Source: Polyangium spumosum
Lineage (GTDB): Bacteria > Myxococcota_A > Polyangia > Polyangiales > Polyangiaceae
Assembly (NCBI RefSeq): GCF_009649845.1
Contig: NZ_WJIE01000006.1
Span: 744,001 to 808,000 of the forward strand
Direction of reading: 5' to 3'
Length of the DNA: 64,000 nucleotides
A program made the position numbers and the translations under genes. Of this stretch, positions 61,556-64,000 are shown piece by piece; the first letter of the stretch is position 1; each line of letters starts with the position of its first letter. The notes under the pieces are model-generated. The model made no database searches, was not told where the DNA came from, and saw nothing but the letters and a program-made list of their open reading frames with translations.

Positions 61556-62580
61556 GCGGCTTTGTCTTCTTCCGCGAAAAGCAGCTCGCGCTCCGGATCG
61601 CCGCGGCACTGCCGTTCCACAAGACCGTGGCCGGCTCCGTTCGGGCCGTGCTCGCCGAGGAGATCCGGCGCTCGGGCTCCCTCGACGAGGTGCAGCTTTA
61701 CTTCGAGAACCCCTGCGCCCAGGCTTGTGAGTTCTGCGAGGAGCCTCGGCGCAGGGGCCGCTTTCCCAGCCGGCAGCTCGCGTCGCTGCTCCGCCGCTCG
61801 CAGGAGCTCGGCCTCGACCTCGTCGGCTCCGGCGCGCTCGCGGCGCTCGTCGACGCGCTCGCGGACCTCGCGCCGAAGGTCCCGCTCACGATCACCGGGC
61901 ATGACTGGACGCGCCACCCGCGCCGCCCGGAGATCCTCGCTGCGCTCGAGCGCCGCCCGGACACGCGCCTCCGACTCCAGGGGCCCTCGCTCGGCTTCTC
62001 CTCGCCCGAGCTCACGCGCCGCGTCGCGGCCTTGCCTGGGCTCGAGTGGATCGCGACGACCCTGCAATCAAGTGATGCAGCGGAGCACGACGCCATGGTC
62101 GGCGCCCCGGACGCCCACGCGGAGCTGCTCGCGGCGCTCGACAACCTGAAGGCCACGCGGGTCCCCATCCTGCTCACGGTGGTGCTCAGCCGGCGCGCGC
62201 TCCGCACGCTGCCCGAGACCTTGTCGTTCCTGTCAGCGCGCCGGCTCCCGCTATCGCTCCAGGCGTTCATCCCGGACGAGGCCATGGGCCCGGCGCTCAA
62301 CGTGCTCGCGCCGCTCGACGAGCTCCGCCGCGCTCTCGAGCGGGCTCCGCGCGAGGCCCTCGGCGCCATCCAGTCGGTGGTCGGGGTCCCCCCGTGCGCG
62401 GTGCCCGCGCCGCTCCGCCGGAAGATCGCCCCGGCCCATCGAATGAAAGGGCGCGAAGGAACGAGGTTCGGAGCGGGGTGCGGCACGTGCGCCGCGCGTG
62501 GCCATTGCTCGGGCGTACCGTCGGGTTACCTCGTGGCGCTCGGGGCGCGGGGGATGGAGCCCCTCGCGTCGACCGATTGA
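61552..62580 (+). CDS. radical SAM enzyme with C-terminal SPASM-like cysteines, 342 aa
   Basis: The cluster motif is CAQACEFC (Cys 55, 59, 62), later than usual because of an N-terminal helix-rich extension (RIAAALPFHKTVAGSVRAVLAEE). Barrel segments with weak family signatures follow (VPLTITGHDWTRHP; LEWIATTLQSSDAAEHDAMVG). A C-terminal Cys group CGTCAARGHCSGVP probably binds a second cluster. It is coupled to the cobalamin enzyme by a four-base overlap, so the two act in one pathway. The substrate is unknown; peptide or small-molecule modification are both possible. Confidence 0.85.
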   Translation: MSGFVFFREKQLALRIAAALPFHKTVAGSVRAVLAEEIRRSGSLDEVQLYFENPCAQACEFCEEPRRRGRFPSRQLASLLRRSQELGLDLVGSGALAALVDALADLAPKVPLTITGHDWTRHPRRPEILAALERRPDTRLRLQGPSLGFSSPELTRRVAALPGLEWIATTLQSSDAAEHDAMVGAPDAHAELLAALDNLKATRVPILLTVVLSRRALRTLPETLSFLSARRLPLSLQAFIPDEAMGPALNVLAPLDELRRALERAPREALGAIQSVVGVPPCAVPAPLRRKIAPAHRMKGREGTRFGAGCGTCAARGHCSGVPSGYLVALGARGMEPLASTD

Positions 62581-62644
62581 CTCGGTCTTCCAGCTTCCGG
62601 CGAATGCCGCCCGAGCGTCGTCGACGCCCGTCGGCGGTTGATCC

Positions 62645-63595
62645 TTGACATCCCCGCCAGATCCGGGGAGCTTTCGCTCCGTGTCCCCCGAAAGGTCCCG
62701 TCAGCGCGCGCGGCTCCCGGTGACGAACGTCGCTGGCCCCGCTCCGCGCCAGTCCCTCGCGCCGCTGGAGACCTGCGGGCCCGACGATCGGTTCCACGAC
62801 TACATACTCGCCGAGTACGAGCCGATCGCGCCTGCCCTGGGCAAGCTCCGCTCGCTCAACGTCCTCGTGGAGTCGTTCGCCATTGCAGGCGTCGAGCGCG
62901 AGGGGCTCGCGCTCCTGTCGGCGGTTCGCGCAGGGCTCGGGCCATTTCGCACGGTCTGGGGCATCAAGCGGCACCACGCGCACGGCGAGCTTGGCTGGGA
63001 GCTCTATTTCTACGATTTCCAGCGTGCGCATGCCGACCTCTCGATCGCCCGCGTTGCAGCCATCCTCGCCCCCCACCTCCGGGTGACCGGGCGGGAGCCT
63101 CGGCCGCTCCCCTGGCACATGTTCAGCGTCGAGCTCGGCCCGGCAGGGCTCTTGGAGGGGGCGCCTTCGGCCATCGACATCTACATCGACATGCGCTCTT
63201 ACAAATGCGTGGCCGACGAGCTCGTCTTCGAGAACGTCTATACGTTCCACGACGCGCGTGCCGAGATCGAGGAGGTCCTGCACCGCGTCCGCTCCTGCGT
63301 GCATTTCGATCCGAGTCGGGACGCGCTCCACCGGCTGATGCCGGCGCACCTGTTCAACTGCCGGAAGATCTGCGTCGCGAACAAGCGGCACGCCGACGCG
63401 ATGTATTTTTCACGGATCCCTACCCCCGCGCTCTCGCGCTTCCTCCGTGATCATCAATGGCCCGGGGCGCTTCAGGATTTCGTGCGCACGCGCGATGAGG
63501 CGCTTGGCCACCTGCTCTGGGATGTGGGGATCGATTTCCGGGCGATCGATGGGCGCGCGACGACCATCAAGAGCGGGATTTATGGCAGCTTCTGA
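62645..63595 (+). CDS. unrecognised 316-aa protein in a radical SAM cluster
   Basis: No family recognised. The protein has recurring beta-rich segments with Lys/Arg and Tyr: TVWGIKRHHAHGELGWELYFYDF, WHMFSVELGP, IDIYIDMRSYKCVADELVFENVYTF, KICVANKRHADAMYFSRI and IDFRAIDGRATTIKSGIYGSF. These could be the strands of a barrel that binds a negatively charged or prenyl-like ligand, but this is only pattern reading. It is soluble without signal or membrane segments. The next radical SAM gene starts inside its 3' end (14-base overlap), so it belongs to the cluster. Confidence 0.75.
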   Translation: MTSPPDPGSFRSVSPERSRQRARLPVTNVAGPAPRQSLAPLETCGPDDRFHDYILAEYEPIAPALGKLRSLNVLVESFAIAGVEREGLALLSAVRAGLGPFRTVWGIKRHHAHGELGWELYFYDFQRAHADLSIARVAAILAPHLRVTGREPRPLPWHMFSVELGPAGLLEGAPSAIDIYIDMRSYKCVADELVFENVYTFHDARAEIEEVLHRVRSCVHFDPSRDALHRLMPAHLFNCRKICVANKRHADAMYFSRIPTPALSRFLRDHQWPGALQDFVRTRDEALGHLLWDVGIDFRAIDGRATTIKSGIYGSF

Positions 63596-64000
63596 GCCGC
63601 GGTCCGCCCTGCCGAATGGCGGCGACGTCCGCTTCCTCCCGCCTGCTCCTCCGTGGCCGTGCGAGAGCCTGATGATCACCTTCGCGTTCCGGTGCAACAT
63701 CGCCTGCACCTTCTGCATGGTCGAGGACGCGCTGAACGTGTTGCCCGGCACCTCGCTCGCGGCGTTCCAGCGCGCCGTCGAGGATCCCTCGATGCTCGAG
63801 GGCGTCTCGCGGATCATCTTCAGCGGCGGCGAGGTCACCCTCGCCAAGGACCTGCCCGCGTATGCCGCATTTGCCCGCTCGTTGCCCGGGATCCAACACG
63901 TACGCATCCAGACGAACGCGACGCGCCTCGGCGACCGGCGGACCCTCCGCACGCTGATGGACGCGGGTATCGACGAATTCTTCGTGTCCTTTCACGCGCC
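63582..64000 (+). CDS. radical SAM enzyme, N-terminal part (cut by window edge)
   Basis: Cluster motif CNIACTFC (Cys 38, 42, 45) in LMITFAFRCNIACTFCMVEDALN, then the GGE loop RIIFSGGEVTLAKDLPAYAAFAR and QTNATRLGDRRTLRTLMDAGIDEFFVSFH. This is the pattern of MoaA/PqqE-like enzymes; a SPASM tail may follow beyond the window. The ATG at 63582 overlaps the previous gene by 14 bases, showing coupling. About 139 codons are visible. Confidence 0.88.
   Translation, partial: MAASEPRSALPNGGDVRFLPPAPPWPCESLMITFAFRCNIACTFCMVEDALNVLPGTSLAAFQRAVEDPSMLEGVSRIIFSGGEVTLAKDLPAYAAFARSLPGIQHVRIQTNATRLGDRRTLRTLMDAGIDEFFVSFHA

Overview
The window is chromosomal DNA from a high-GC, gene-dense deltaproteobacterial-type genome, most likely a myxobacterium of the Sorangium/Polyangium type (Polyangiales). 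This is inferred from several traits: strong GC bias at third codon positions; four eukaryote-like Ser/Thr kinase genes in 64 kb; many lipoproteins with long GGxGG or Ser linkers after the lipobox; an AgmX/PglI-type domain; and many small membrane or lipoproteins of unknown function. No rRNA, tRNA or CRISPR array was seen.

Layout, 1-31 kb: a partial dapA at the left edge and two small orphan genes are followed by an RMD1/DUF155-family gene. A tightly overlapping five-gene minus-strand unit (2479-5691) centres on a radical SAM/SPASM protein and a 94-residue membrane protein. Next come a Gly-rich lipoprotein with a clear terminator, a DUF5522-like Cys cluster protein, efp, a TPR protein, an esterase lipoprotein, a Ser/Thr kinase and a VWA lipoprotein. 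The 5-oxoprolinase set (pxpA plus a fused pxpB-pxpC) lies at 13.9-16.1 kb. It is followed by an O-methyltransferase, an M49-like zinc peptidase, an RlmI-type methyltransferase, a second kinase, an M20 peptidase, lpxA, a SIMPL protein and a PEGA-bearing pseudokinase.

Layout, 30-50 kb: a plus-strand run carries glgC, a metallophosphatase, a TPR protein, prmA, rsmE, a sensor histidine kinase and a response regulator fused to a PD-(D/E)XK nuclease-like domain. It meets a PAS-STAS protein head-on. Then come a flavoprotein dehydrogenase, a ferritin-like lipoprotein, an amidohydrolase, a peptidase S51-like protein, a YheT-type hydrolase, a kinase-STAND-AgmX/PglI fusion of 1028 residues and a zinc alcohol dehydrogenase.

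Layout, 50.6-59.4 kb: this is an accessory, decaying island. It holds a serine recombinase whose frame runs into the tail of an Rpn-like gene, a diverged repeat pair, an IS3-family remnant with both inverted repeats but a gutted transposase, duplicated pseudogene segments, a SEC-C protein and small ribbon-helix-helix-like or phage-like proteins.

Layout, 59.4-64 kb: a translationally coupled cluster begins, with a cobalamin-binding radical SAM enzyme, a second radical SAM/SPASM-like enzyme, an unrecognised 316-residue protein and a third radical SAM enzyme cut by the window edge. This cluster and the histidine kinase/receiver-nuclease pair are the best candidates for undescribed systems.
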